A DNA stretch of 64,000 bases from Micromonospora sp. WMMD1120. Lineage in GTDB: Bacteria; Actinomycetota; Actinomycetes; Mycobacteriales; Micromonosporaceae. The notes below the pieces were generated by a model that was not told where the DNA came from, did no database searches, and saw only the letters and a program-made list of their open reading frames with translations. Shown in pieces: positions 17,784 to 26,219 of the stretch (its first letter is position 1; the number at the start of each line of letters is the position of its first letter). The DNA is taken from contig NZ_JARUBO010000005.1 in NCBI RefSeq assembly GCF_029626235.1, forward strand, positions 1,024,501 through 1,088,500, in the 5' to 3' direction. Both the position numbers and the translations under genes were made by a program.

Positions 17784-18332
17784 ATGACCGCGGCGGTGTT
17801 CAACCACGAAGGCCCGTGGACCGAAGAGGAGTACCTCGCCCTCGGCGAGACGCAGCAACGCGTCGAACTCTTCGACGGGAGCCTCCACGTGACCCCAGCC
17901 CCGACCCCCCGACACCAGCGCATCTCCCGCAGGCTCGGCAACATCTTCGAGAAGGCAGCCGAGGCGACCGGCCTCGAACTGCTGGAGGCGGTGAACGTAC
18001 GCCTCCGGCCCGGTCGGATACCGATCCCCGATCTCGTCCTCACCAACCCGATCGATCTCGACGAACTCATGATCGAGGCGACTGACGTCCGTCTGGTGTG
18101 CGAGATCATCTCGCCGGGCAACGCGTCGACCGACAAAGTCCTCAAGATGCACTACTACGCCGCCGCCGGCATCGAGTGGTACCTGCTGGTGGAGCAGGAG
18201 ACCGGGACACTGCGCCTACATCGGCGTCGTGGCGGCCACTACGTCGAAGCGGCGGCCGCGAAGCGCGGTGAGGCGCTGGAGCTGACGGAGCCGGTCAAGG
18301 CCACGATCCGGCCGGAGGATCTGCTCCACTGA
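17784..18332 (+). CDS. Uma2 family (DUF820) putative restriction-endonuclease-like protein
   Basis: A 182-aa member of the Uma2/DUF820 family, PD-(D/E)XK-fold proteins that are common in actinobacteria and cyanobacteria. Conserved elements are WTEEEYLALGE, RVELFDGSLHVTPAPTPRHQRISRRL, then IPIPDLVLTN (the catalytic Asp of the D...ExK core), VRLVCEIISPGNASTDKVLKMHYYAAAGIEWYLLV. E in CEIISPG fills the second acidic position, and K in STDKVLK is close by. The ATG at 17784 follows AGGAGGTGGAGGTG. Real nuclease activity has not been shown for most of the family. It stands alone, without a methylase partner. Confidence 0.87.
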   Translation: MTAAVFNHEGPWTEEEYLALGETQQRVELFDGSLHVTPAPTPRHQRISRRLGNIFEKAAEATGLELLEAVNVRLRPGRIPIPDLVLTNPIDLDELMIEATDVRLVCEIISPGNASTDKVLKMHYYAAAGIEWYLLVEQETGTLRLHRRRGGHYVEAAAAKRGEALELTEPVKATIRPEDLLH

Positions 18333-18358
18333 CGGGTGGTGGTCGACTGGCCTAGTGT
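18329..18358 (+). promoter_or_regulatory. Leaderless-type promoter of tldD
   Basis: CTGACG (18329-18334) and TAGTGT (18353-18358) are spaced 18 nt apart. The ATG of tldD begins 6 nt after the -10 box, so transcription should start at or next to the A of the start codon. There is no Shine-Dalgarno sequence. Confidence 0.5.
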
Positions 18359-18364
18359 CGGTCC

Positions 18365-19801
18365 ATGACCGAGTTCGACGCGGCCAGCGCCGCCGTCCAG
18401 GCCGCCCTCGACGCCGGCGCACGGTATGCCGACGCGCGGGTGATGCACCGCCGCTACGAGTCGATGACGGCGCGCAACGGTGACGTCGAGGAGTTGACCC
18501 AGGACGAGAGCATCGGGCTGGGCGTCCGGGCGTTGGTCGGGGCGAGTTGGGGCTTCCACGCCGTACCCGATCTGTCGGACGCCGCCGCGCGCGAGGCCGG
18601 CCGGCGCGCGACGCGGACGGCCATGGCGAGCGCGCGGGTGCCCGGTCCCCCTGTCGACCTGGTCGCGGCCGAGCCGGTCACCGCGAGCTGGGCCTCCGGA
18701 TGCCAGGTCGACCCACTCGGGGTGCCGCTGTCCGACAAGGGTGACCTCCTCGTCGCGGCGACCCGCACGATGGTCGAGCACGGCGCGGACCTGGCCGAGG
18801 GCCTGTACCAGATCTGGGACACCGCGAAGTGGTTCGTCTCCAGCGAGGGCCACCGCATCGACCAGCGGATCCGCGAGTGCGGCGGCGGCATCTCGGCCAC
18901 CTCGATCGGCGCGTCGGAGACGCAGCGCCGGTCCTGGCCGAGCTACCGGGGGCAGTACGGCACCACCGGCTGGGAGCTCGTCGAGTCGCTGGACCTGGCC
19001 GCGCACGCCGCCCAGATCGCCGAGGAGTCCCGGGCGCTGCTCACCGCGCCGGTCTGCCCGTCCGGCGAGACGGACCTGATCCTCGGCGGCGAGCAGTTGG
19101 CCCTCCAGATCCACGAATCGGTCGGGCACGCCATCGAGTTGGACCGGATCCTCGGCTGGGAGGCGGCGTTCGCCGGCACGTCCTGGCTGGACCTGGCCCA
19201 GCTCGGCGCGCTGCGGTACGGCTCCGAGCTGATGAACATCACCATCGACCCGACGATCCCCGGGGCGCTGGGCAGCTTCGGCTTCGACGACGAGGGCTCA
19301 CCGGCGGTCAAGCGGGACGCGGTCCGCGACGGTCGCTGGGTGGGGGTGCTCGCCGGTCGGGACTCGGCGGCGATGGCCAACCTGGACTACGGCGGCAGCG
19401 TACGCGCCGACGGGTGGGCCCGGCTGCCGATGGTGCGGATGACGAACGTCGGCCTGGAACCCGGCCCGCACACCCTGGACGAGATCATCGCGGCGACCGA
19501 CGACGGTGTGCTGATGGATATCAACCGATCCTGGTCGATCGACGACAAGCGGCTCAACTTCCAGTTCGGCTGCGAGATCGGCTGGGAGATCAAGAAGGGG
19601 CGGCGGGGGCGGATGCTGCGCAATCCCACGTACACCGGGATCGGCCCGCTGTTCTGGCGCTCGATGGACATGCTCTCGAACGAGACGGTTCCCTGGGGGA
19701 CGCCCAACTGCGGCAAGGGCCAGCCGGGCCAGATCGGGCACACCGGCCACCCGGCCGCGCCGGCCCGGTTCCGCAACGTCCGGGTGGGAGTGTCCGCGTG
19801 A
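18365..19801 (+). CDS. TldD/PmbA family metallopeptidase, TldD-like subunit
   Basis: A 478-aa member of the modulator-of-gyrase (U62) family. The zinc motif HESVGHAIELD begins near residue 250 (HExxxH), and the C-terminal third holds GCEIGWEIKKGRRGRMLRNPTYTGI, matching the TldD subunit. In E. coli the TldD-TldE heterodimer degrades unfolded peptides and processes microcin B17; here the substrate is unknown. The partner gene follows after a 62-bp tandem duplication. The start is supported by the leaderless promoter at 18329-18358. The catalytic motif is intact, so this is the active half of the heterodimer. Confidence 0.92.
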   Translation: MTEFDAASAAVQAALDAGARYADARVMHRRYESMTARNGDVEELTQDESIGLGVRALVGASWGFHAVPDLSDAAAREAGRRATRTAMASARVPGPPVDLVAAEPVTASWASGCQVDPLGVPLSDKGDLLVAATRTMVEHGADLAEGLYQIWDTAKWFVSSEGHRIDQRIRECGGGISATSIGASETQRRSWPSYRGQYGTTGWELVESLDLAAHAAQIAEESRALLTAPVCPSGETDLILGGEQLALQIHESVGHAIELDRILGWEAAFAGTSWLDLAQLGALRYGSELMNITIDPTIPGALGSFGFDDEGSPAVKRDAVRDGRWVGVLAGRDSAAMANLDYGGSVRADGWARLPMVRMTNVGLEPGPHTLDEIIAATDDGVLMDINRSWSIDDKRLNFQFGCEIGWEIKKGRRGRMLRNPTYTGIGPLFWRSMDMLSNETVPWGTPNCGKGQPGQIGHTGHPAAPARFRNVRVGVSA

Positions 19802-19919
19802 GCGCGAGGAGTGAGCCGGGTTTGCGAGCCCCGCAGTCGCGAACGAAAGGTGGGTCAGCGTGAGCGCGAGGAGTGAGCCGGGTTTGCGAGCCCCGCAGTC
19901 GCGAACGAAAGGTGGGTCA
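19796..19919 (+). repeat. Exact 62-bp tandem duplication between tldD and tldE, carrying a ribosome binding site
   Basis: Two identical 62-bp units occupy 19796-19857 and 19858-19919. Each begins GCGTGAGCGCGAGGAGTGAG and ends GAACGAAAGGTGGGTCA. The downstream gene begins with the same GCGTGAG at the next junction (19920). Each unit therefore carries a GTG-like start and an AAAGGTGGG Shine-Dalgarno sequence. The first unit overlaps the tldD stop codon. Confidence 0.9.
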
Positions 19920-19921
19920 GC

Positions 19922-21328
19922 GTGAGTGAGTCGAGCGAGCTGGAGCTGGCGGGGCAGGTCGTCGAGCTGGTGCGCCGGCTCGGCGGGCCGGGCGCGCAGG
20001 CCGAGGCGGTGGTGACCCGGGCGGACCTGGCGCTCACCCGGTTCGCGAACTCGGCCATCCACCAGAACGTCTCCGAGTCCACGGCCGGGGTCCGGCTGCT
20101 GGTGCACGTCGACGGTCGGACGGCCGCCGGCAGCGGCAGCGTGCTCACCGCCGGAGGGCTGACGTCGGTGGTGGAGCGCACCCTGGCCGCGGCGCGACTC
20201 GCTCCGCCCGACGCGGGCTGGCCGGGGCTGACCCCGCCGACGCCCACGCCGGACGCGCCGCCCGTCGACGAGGCCACCGCGTACGCCGAGCCCGACCAGC
20301 GGGCCGACCGGGTCGCGGCGTTCGTGGCCGCCGCCGGTGGTTTGAGCACCGCCGGCTACTGCCGTACCGCGCACCGCTCGTCGGCGTTCGCGAACTCGGC
20401 CGGGCACACGGCGTACGGCCGCTCGGCCGAGGCGGCGATGGACGGCATCGCCCGCCACGACGGCGCGGACGGGGTGGCCCGCCACCACGCCGAGCGCCTG
20501 TCCGACCTCGACGGCGCCGAGCTGGGCGCGCGGGCGGCGGCGAAGGCGCAGGCCGCGGCCGACCCGGTCGAGTTGCCGCCGGGACACTACGAGGTGGTGT
20601 TCGAGCCGGCCGCCGTGGCGGACCTCCTGCAGAACCTGTCCTGGTACGGCTTCAACGGCAAGCGGTACGCCGAGCGGCAGTCCTTCGCCGAGCCGGGGGC
20701 GGCCCAGTTCGACAGGGCGGTGACCGTCGTGGACGATCCGCTGGGCGCGTCCGGGCTGCCGTTCGACGCGGAGGGCACCGCCCGAGGGGCGCTGACCCTG
20801 GTCGAGGCGGGCACCACCCGCGCGGTGGCGCACGACCGGCGGACCGCCGCCGAGGTGGGAGCGGAGTCCACCGGGCACGCGGTGGCCGGCGGCGCCACCT
20901 GGGGTCCGATGGCGCGCAACCTGCGGCTGTCCGGGGCGGCGGCGGGGCCGGCCAGCGCGACGGGCCGCAGCACCACCGGCACGGCGGCCGGCGCGGTGGT
21001 CGACGCGGACACGGCCGCGCTGGTCGCCGGGGTCCGCCGAGGACTGTTGGTCAGCGACCTGTGGTACACGCGGGTGCTCGACCCGAAGAGCCTCGTCGTC
21101 ACCGGGCTGACCCGCAACGGCGTCTGGCTGATCGAGGACGGGACCGTCGTGCGGGCGGTCCGGGACCTGCGGTTCACCGAGTCGTACCCGCGGGCGCTGG
21201 GGCCGGGCGCGGTGCTCGGGCTGGGCGCGCGGCCGGTACGCCAACCGGATCGGGTGGACGGCGCGTGGTGGGCGGCGCCCTCGCTGCGACTCGCCTCGTG
21301 GCACTTCACCGGCGGTGCCTCCGGCTGA
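19922..21328 (+). CDS. TldD/PmbA family protein, TldE-like subunit
   Basis: A 468-aa partner of the TldD-like protein. It shares the N-terminal fold (VTRADLALTRFANSAIHQNVSES) and the C-terminal domain (RGLLVSDLWYTRVLDPKSLVVTGLTRNGVWLIEDG). It lacks the HExxxH zinc motif, as expected for the non-catalytic TldE/PmbA subunit. The GTG at 19922 is preceded by AAAGGTGGG, supplied by the 62-bp repeat. Together the two proteins should make a soluble heterodimeric peptidase in the cytoplasm. There is no nearby RiPP precursor, so a link to natural-product maturation is not supported. Confidence 0.88.
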   Translation: MSESSELELAGQVVELVRRLGGPGAQAEAVVTRADLALTRFANSAIHQNVSESTAGVRLLVHVDGRTAAGSGSVLTAGGLTSVVERTLAAARLAPPDAGWPGLTPPTPTPDAPPVDEATAYAEPDQRADRVAAFVAAAGGLSTAGYCRTAHRSSAFANSAGHTAYGRSAEAAMDGIARHDGADGVARHHAERLSDLDGAELGARAAAKAQAAADPVELPPGHYEVVFEPAAVADLLQNLSWYGFNGKRYAERQSFAEPGAAQFDRAVTVVDDPLGASGLPFDAEGTARGALTLVEAGTTRAVAHDRRTAAEVGAESTGHAVAGGATWGPMARNLRLSGAAAGPASATGRSTTGTAAGAVVDADTAALVAGVRRGLLVSDLWYTRVLDPKSLVVTGLTRNGVWLIEDGTVVRAVRDLRFTESYPRALGPGAVLGLGARPVRQPDRVDGAWWAAPSLRLASWHFTGGASG

Positions 21329-21580
21329 GCGGGCAGTGACCTTCTTAACAACGTACATCGATCGGCGTGCCAGAGCTTTTCCGCAGGCCGGACACACGGG
21401 ACACTCCCTTGCGCGGACGGCTCGCGGAGATCGGCGTAACGTGTGTCACTTAGCTGCGTCGGTCGATCCGACGTGGTCGTTGGTGTGCGCATGACGTGGC
21501 AGCGGGTGCGGGTTCGCCGGTCCGCGTGCCGACCGGAGAGACCAGCCGGCCCGTAGGGGCCCGTCGAGGAGACGACTCGA
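21329..21580 (+). promoter_or_regulatory. Upstream region of the sdh operon
   Basis: The 252-bp gap between tldE and the sdh operon has no credible gene. It contains AT-richer spots (TTCTTAACAACGTACATCG at 21342-21360 and GTAACGTGTGTCACTTAG near 21437-21454) that are promoter candidates. The leader ends GAGGAGACGACTCGA before the ATG at 21581. No clear known operator was recognised. Confidence 0.4.
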
Positions 21581-22387
21581 ATGACTTCAACGGCAACGAG
21601 GCCGCGGGGAGCGCGGGCACGCGCCGCCATCGCGGCGAAGACGTTGCGTACCGACCGATGGTGGTTCGCCCCGCTGATCACCGTGATCGGGCTCGTCGCG
21701 TGGCTCACGTACGCGACGGTCCGGGTCTTCATGCACAAGTGGTACTGGGTCGAGGACTTCCACTACCTGACCCCGTTCTACTCCCCGTGCGTGACCGAAC
21801 GGTGTGTCGAGGGCGCCTCGCACTTCGGTCGATTCCTGCCGGGTTGGTGGATCATCCCGGACGCGGCGCTGACCCTGCCGCTGCTGCTGCTGTTCCGGCT
21901 CACCTGCTACTACTACCGCAAGGCGTACTACCGGTCGTTCTGGCTGTCGCCGCCGGCCTGCGCGGTCCCGGACGGCCACAAGGAGTACAGCGGCGAGACC
22001 CGCTTCCCGCTGCTCGGTCAGAACCTGCACCGCTACGCCTTCTACGCCGCCGCGCTCATCTCGCTGATCAACACGTACGACGTGATCCTCGCCTTCCACT
22101 CGCCGAAGGGCTTCGGCTTCGGGCTGGGCAACGTCATCCTGGTGGTCAACGTGGTGATGCTGTGGGCGTACACGATCTCCTGCCACTCCTGCCGGCACAT
22201 CATCGGCGGCCGGCTCAAACACTTCTCCAAGCACCCCGTGCGATACCGGGCCTGGACCGGTGTGTCCTGGCTGAACGTCCGGCACATGCAGCTCGCCTGG
22301 ATCACCCTCGGCACCCTCGCGCTGACCGACTTCTACGTCATGGCGGTCGCGGCCGGCTGGTTCTCCGACCTGCGGTTCATCAACTAA
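21581..22387 (+). CDS. sdhC: Succinate dehydrogenase/fumarate reductase membrane cytochrome b subunit
   Basis: Membrane anchor of complex II, 268 aa, of the single-polypeptide type seen in actinobacterial Sdh1-like complexes. Five hydrophobic segments are visible (WFAPLITVIGLVAWLTY; WWIIPDAALTLPLLLLF; YAFYAAALISLINTYDVIL; VILVVNVVMLWAYTISC; LAWITLGTLALTDFYVMAV). Histidines in HRYAFYAA, SCHSCRHIIGG and VRHMQ are haem-ligand candidates. The subunit passes electrons from the flavoprotein/iron-sulfur arm to menaquinone. The ATG is 6 nt after GAGGAGACGA. It is the first gene of the sdhCAB operon, followed by sdhA after 12 bp. Confidence 0.9.
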   Translation: MTSTATRPRGARARAAIAAKTLRTDRWWFAPLITVIGLVAWLTYATVRVFMHKWYWVEDFHYLTPFYSPCVTERCVEGASHFGRFLPGWWIIPDAALTLPLLLLFRLTCYYYRKAYYRSFWLSPPACAVPDGHKEYSGETRFPLLGQNLHRYAFYAAALISLINTYDVILAFHSPKGFGFGLGNVILVVNVVMLWAYTISCHSCRHIIGGRLKHFSKHPVRYRAWTGVSWLNVRHMQLAWITLGTLALTDFYVMAVAAGWFSDLRFIN

Positions 22388-22399
22388 AGGGCCCCTGAC

Positions 22400-24328
22400 A
22401 TGACCACTACCACTCGTATCGCACGACACCACTACGACGTCGTCGTCATCGGGGCCGGCGGCGCCGGCCTGCGCGCGGCGATCGAGGCCCGACTGGCCGG
22501 CAAGAAGACCGCGATCATCTCCAAGTCGCTGTTCGGCAAGGCGCACACGGTGATGGCCGAGGGCGGCGCCGCCGCCGCGATGGGCAACGTGAACAGCCGG
22601 GACAACTGGCAGGTGCACTTCCGCGACACCATGCGCGGCGGGAAGTTCCTCAACAACTTCCGGATGGCCGAGCTGCACGCCAAGGAGTCGCCGCAGCGGA
22701 TCTGGGAGCTGGAGACGTACGGGGCGCTCTTCGACCGGACCAAGGACGGCAAGATCTCGCAGCGCAACTTCGGCGGCCACGAGTACCCGCGCCTGGCGCA
22801 CGTGGGCGACCGGACCGGCCTGGAGCTGATCCGCACCCTGCAGCAGAAGATCGTCTCCCTCCAGCAGGAGGACTACCGGGAGTTCGGCTCGTACGACGCC
22901 CGGATCCGGGTGTTCTCCGAGACCACCATCACCGAGCTGCTGCTCGACGACGATCGGGTCGCCGGCGCGTTCGGCTACTACCGCGAGTCGGGTGAGTTCA
23001 TCCTCTTCGAGGCGCCGGCGGTCGTGCTGGCCACCGGCGGGGTCGGGCGCTCGTACAAGGTCACCTCGAACTCCTGGGAGTACACAGGGGACGGGCACGC
23101 GCTGGCGCTGCGCGCCGGGGCGACGCTGATCAACATGGAGTTCCTCCAGTTCCATCCGACCGGCATGGTCTGGCCGCCGTCGGTGAAGGGCATCCTGGTC
23201 ACCGAATCGGTACGCGGCGACGGTGGCGTCCTGAAGAACTCCGAGGGCAAGCGGTTCATGTTCGACTACGTCCCCGACGTCTTCCGCAAGCAGTACGCGG
23301 AGACCGAGGAGGAGGCGGACCGCTGGTACACCGACCCGGACAACAACCGGCGTCCGCCGGAGCTGCTGCCCCGCGACGAGGTGGCGCGGGCGATCAACAG
23401 CGAGGTCAAGGCCGGTCGGGGCTCCCCCGCCGGTGGCGTCTTCCTGGACATCGCCAGCCGCCGGTCGGCCGACGAGATCCGCCGCCGGCTGCCGTCGATG
23501 TACCACCAGTTCAAGGAGCTGGCCGACGTCGACATCACGGCCGAGCCGATGGAGGTCGGGCCGACCTGCCACTACGTGATGGGCGGCGTCGAGGTGGACC
23601 CGGACTCGGGCGCCGCCCTCGGCCACGTACGCGGGCTGTTCGCCGCCGGCGAGGTGTCCGGCGGCATGCACGGCTCCAACCGGCTGGGTGGCAACTCCCT
23701 GTCCGACCTGCTGGTCTTCGGCAAGCGCGCGGGCGGGCATGCGGCCAGCTACGCCGACGGGTTGACCGAGCGGCCGAAGGTGGCGGTGAGCGCTGTCGAG
23801 GCCGCCGTGGAGACCGCGCTGGCCCCGCTGCAGCGGGACACCGGCGAGAGCCCGTACACGTTGCAGCAGGACCTCCAGGCGGTCATGGGGGATCTGGTCG
23901 GAATCATCCGTCGCGAGGGTGAGCTGGCCGACGCGTTGGTCCGGCTGGCCGAGCTGCGCGAGCGGGTGGCGAAGGTGAGCGCGGCCGGCGGCCGGCGCTA
24001 CAACCCCGGCTGGCACCTGGCTCTGGACCTGCGCAACATGCTGGTGGTCTCGGAGTGCACCGCGAAGGCGGCGCTGGAGCGGCAGGAGTCGCGCGGCGGG
24101 CACACCCGGGAGGACTACCCGACGATGGAGCCGAAGTGGCGGCAGGTCAACCTGGTCTGCTCCCTGGACGGCGACACTGTTCAGCTGACCCGTAAGCCGC
24201 TGCCGAAGATGCGGCCGGAGCTGATCGGCCTCTTCGACCGGGCCGAGCTGGCCAAGTACCTCACCGACGAGGAGCTCGCCGACTTCGACGCCCTCGTCGC
24301 CGACGCTGGAGAGGCGGACAACCGATGA
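22400..24328 (+). CDS. sdhA: Succinate dehydrogenase/fumarate reductase flavoprotein subunit
   Basis: Catalytic FAD subunit of complex II, 642 aa; it oxidises succinate to fumarate. The dinucleotide motif VVIGAGGAGLRAAIEA lies near residues 13-28. The covalent flavin His is in GKAHTVMAEGG. The active-site region includes QFHPTGM and, later, HYVMGGVEVD and GGMHGSNRLGGNSLSDLLVFG. The C-terminal domain RRYNPGWHLALDLRNMLVVSE is characteristic of the actinobacterial Sdh1-like type, which lacks the usual long Arg-rich cap of SdhA from proteobacteria. The stop overlaps the sdhB start as ATGA. Confidence 0.94.
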   Translation: MTTTTRIARHHYDVVVIGAGGAGLRAAIEARLAGKKTAIISKSLFGKAHTVMAEGGAAAAMGNVNSRDNWQVHFRDTMRGGKFLNNFRMAELHAKESPQRIWELETYGALFDRTKDGKISQRNFGGHEYPRLAHVGDRTGLELIRTLQQKIVSLQQEDYREFGSYDARIRVFSETTITELLLDDDRVAGAFGYYRESGEFILFEAPAVVLATGGVGRSYKVTSNSWEYTGDGHALALRAGATLINMEFLQFHPTGMVWPPSVKGILVTESVRGDGGVLKNSEGKRFMFDYVPDVFRKQYAETEEEADRWYTDPDNNRRPPELLPRDEVARAINSEVKAGRGSPAGGVFLDIASRRSADEIRRRLPSMYHQFKELADVDITAEPMEVGPTCHYVMGGVEVDPDSGAALGHVRGLFAAGEVSGGMHGSNRLGGNSLSDLLVFGKRAGGHAASYADGLTERPKVAVSAVEAAVETALAPLQRDTGESPYTLQQDLQAVMGDLVGIIRREGELADALVRLAELRERVAKVSAAGGRRYNPGWHLALDLRNMLVVSECTAKAALERQESRGGHTREDYPTMEPKWRQVNLVCSLDGDTVQLTRKPLPKMRPELIGLFDRAELAKYLTDEELADFDALVADAGEADNR

Positions 24329-25386
24329 GCGCGAAGCGTCAGTTCCGGATCTGGCGGGGTGACGAGACCGGCGGCGAGCTGCAGGACTACATGGTGGAGG
24401 TGAACGAGGGCGAGGTCGTCCTCGACGTCATCCACCGCCTCCAGGCCACCGACGCGCCCGACCTGGCCTGCCGGTGGAACTGCAAGGCCGGCAAGTGCGG
24501 CTCCTGCTCCATGGAGATCAACGGCAAGCCGCGGCTGGGCTGCATGACGCGGATGTCGACCTTCGGCGAGGACGAGACCGTCACCGTCACCCCGCTGCGT
24601 ACCTTCCCGGTCATCCGGGACCTGGTCACCGACGTCTCGTTCAACTACGTGAAGGCGCGGGAGACGCCGGCGTTCGCCCCTCCGGCGGACGTCGCGCCGG
24701 GCGACTACCGGATGCAGCAGGTCGACGTCGAGCGCTCGCAGGAGTTCCGCAAGTGCATCGAGTGCTTCCTGTGCCAGACCGTCTGCCACGTCATCCGCGA
24801 CCACGAGGAGAACAAGCAGGCGTTCTCCGGTCCGCGGTACTTCATCCGGGCGGCCGAGCTGGACATGCACCCGCTGGACATCAAGACCGACCGCAAGGAG
24901 TACGCGCAGGCGGAACAGGGCCTCGGCTTCTGCAACATCACCAAGTGCTGCACCGAGGTCTGCCCCGAGCACATCAAGATTACCGACAACGGGATCATCC
25001 CCATGAAGGAACGGGTCGTCGACCGCAGGTACGATCCCCTTGTGTGGCTAGGTAGCAAGATCTTCCGGCGGGGCGAGACGCCCCAGACCAGCGTGACCAC
25101 CGCCCGTGCGGGCACGGCGACGTCCGGCTCCAACCCCGGCGGGTTGCACTCGCACGCGGGTGGCTCCCACGACTCCCGCGCCGAGGCGCAGGCGCAGCGC
25201 GGCGTCAACTGGGACCGGGAGGTGCCGCACCCGACCGCTCCGGCGGTCGACGACCGGGGCAAGCTGCCGCTGACGGAGCTGACCTTCGACCGGGCTGCCG
25301 CGCCGTCGCCGTTCGGTGACGACGTGACCTTCCCGCTGCCTCCGGAGCACCTCAACTTCGCGCACCCGGAGCAGGACAAGCACTGA
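24325..25386 (+). CDS. sdhB: Succinate dehydrogenase/fumarate reductase iron-sulfur subunit with a long C-terminal extension
   Basis: Iron-sulfur subunit, 353 aa. The N-terminal [2Fe-2S] domain has CRWNCKAGKCGSCSMEING (residues about 50-68) and GCMTRMSTF. The C-terminal ferredoxin domain has CIECFLCQTVCHVI and later CNITKCCTEVCPEHIKI, giving the [4Fe-4S] and [3Fe-4S] ligands. The conserved protein should end near residue 250 (VWLGSKIF). About 100 further residues rich in Gly, His, Ala and Pro follow (GGLHSHAGGSHDSRAEA ... PPEHLNFAHPEQDKH), which is unusual for the family. The base composition of the extension matches the gene. The start overlaps sdhA. Confidence 0.92.
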   Translation: MSAKRQFRIWRGDETGGELQDYMVEVNEGEVVLDVIHRLQATDAPDLACRWNCKAGKCGSCSMEINGKPRLGCMTRMSTFGEDETVTVTPLRTFPVIRDLVTDVSFNYVKARETPAFAPPADVAPGDYRMQQVDVERSQEFRKCIECFLCQTVCHVIRDHEENKQAFSGPRYFIRAAELDMHPLDIKTDRKEYAQAEQGLGFCNITKCCTEVCPEHIKITDNGIIPMKERVVDRRYDPLVWLGSKIFRRGETPQTSVTTARAGTATSGSNPGGLHSHAGGSHDSRAEAQAQRGVNWDREVPHPTAPAVDDRGKLPLTELTFDRAAAPSPFGDDVTFPLPPEHLNFAHPEQDKH

Positions 25387-25402
25387 CCACCCAAACCCAA
25401 AC

Positions 25403-25431
25403 GGGGGCCGCGGCAGTCTGCCGCGGCCCCC
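25403..25431 (+). terminator. Terminator of the sdh operon
   Basis: GGGGGCCGCGGCAG (25403-25416) and CTGCCGCGGCCCCC (25418-25431) are perfect 14-bp arms, starting 17 bp after the sdhB stop. It lacks a U-tract, which is typical of actinobacterial intrinsic terminators. Confidence 0.85.
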
Positions 25432-25480
25432 GCCCCGTTCCCGCCCCGTTCCCACCCCACCCGGCCCCGCCCCCGGCCCC

Positions 25481-25551
25481 GGCCCCGTGATCATGAAGTT
25501 ATGGTCAGGACACGCCGGTCGGACTGGCCATAACTTCATGATCACGGGGCC
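25481..25551. repeat. Hairpin repeat, family A (ATCATGAAGTTAT type), copy 1
   Basis: The two 24-bp perfect arms (25481-25504 and 25528-25551) share the core TGATCATGAAGTTATGG. The loop contains GACACGCCG. It lies between the sdh terminator and the convergent NUDIX gene, embedded in C-rich then G-rich runs (25438-25480 and 25552-25590). Other copies are at 36546 and 56013. Confidence 0.85.
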
Positions 25552-25594
25552 GGGCCGGGCCGGGGCGGGGCGGGGGCCGGAGGGCGGGGCGGGG

Positions 25595-26035
25595 TCAGGG
25601 GGTTTTCAGGAGGGGGCGGAGGGCGGCCACTATGGGGGCGTCGGCGGGGAGCCAGGTGACCGAGTCCAGCTCGTCGGCGGCGAGCCAGCGGAGCGCCTCG
25701 TGCTCCAGCGCCTGCGGCTGGTCGTCGCCGAGCAGGCGAGCGGCGTACACCTTGAGCACTGAACGGCCGTGTGCCATCCGGACGTCGCGGCCGACCCGCT
25801 CGCCGATCTCGACGCGTACGGCCAGTTCCTCGGCGCACTCGCGGATCAACGCGTGGGTCTCGGTCTCCCCCGGCTCGACCTTTCCGCCCGGAAACTCCCA
25901 CATCCCCGCCACCTCGGGCGGCGCGGATCGCGCGCAGGCGAGCACCCGCCCGTTCCGGATGATCGCCGCGCCGACGATCACCTTCGGGTCCCGCCGTTCG
26001 ACCTGCCCGCCACCATTCGCCCGTTCGGTCTGCAC
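25595..26035 (-). CDS. NUDIX hydrolase (MutT-like / (deoxy)nucleoside triphosphate diphosphatase)
   Basis: A 146-aa Nudix hydrolase. The Nudix box is intact: G and five residues, E, seven residues, then REUxEExxU (GGKVEPGETETHALIREC, then AEEL). The N-terminus (VIVGAAIIRNGRVLACARSAPPEVAGMWEFPGG) resembles MutT and the CTP pyrophosphohydrolase group, and WLAADELDSVTWLPAD is a typical C-terminal helix. It probably hydrolyses oxidised or non-canonical (d)NTPs and so sanitises the nucleotide pool. The GTG at 26035 was chosen because it includes the full first strand. Confidence 0.88.
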   Translation of the reverse strand: MQTERANGGGQVERRDPKVIVGAAIIRNGRVLACARSAPPEVAGMWEFPGGKVEPGETETHALIRECAEELAVRVEIGERVGRDVRMAHGRSVLKVYAARLLGDDQPQALEHEALRWLAADELDSVTWLPADAPIVAALRPLLKTP

Positions 26036-26219
26036 GGGCGTCCAGGGTGCCAGATCAATCGGCGGTTTGGGTACCGTAGCCGTCCGCTAGGCCAACAAGA
26101 CACGGAAGTGTGGGCGTGGACACCCCCCTCTGAGCAGCGAGAGACTAGGGGACACCGACAAGACACGGGATGGCGACGATTTGGCCACAAGCCGGCAACG
26201 GCGCTTGGGGGGTGCGGTG
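26036..26219. promoter_or_regulatory. Divergent region with a direct repeat ACAAGACACGG
   Basis: Between the NUDIX and pterin-dehydratase-like genes. ACAAGACACGG occurs at 26095-26105 and again at 26158-26168, 63 bp apart. Inverted segments such as GTGTGGGCGTGG and CACCCCCC lie between them. This may be a regulatory region or a structured leader; no known riboswitch was recognised. Confidence 0.3.

Noticed and set aside
19802..19863. A short frame VSARSEPGLRAPQSRTKGGSA as a small protein
   Set aside because: It is the first reading of the 62-bp duplication, has no independent conservation and overlaps the tldD stop. It looks like a cassette rather than a gene.
21587..24103. An 838-codon minus-strand frame opposite sdhCA
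   Set aside because: Antisense of strongly conserved genes; codon use and composition are those of a shadow.
25481..25551. The family A hairpin taken as a simple terminator of the NUDIX gene
   Set aside because: The loop and arms are conserved at two other places, one inside a gene, so terminator function alone does not explain it. It may still stop transcription.
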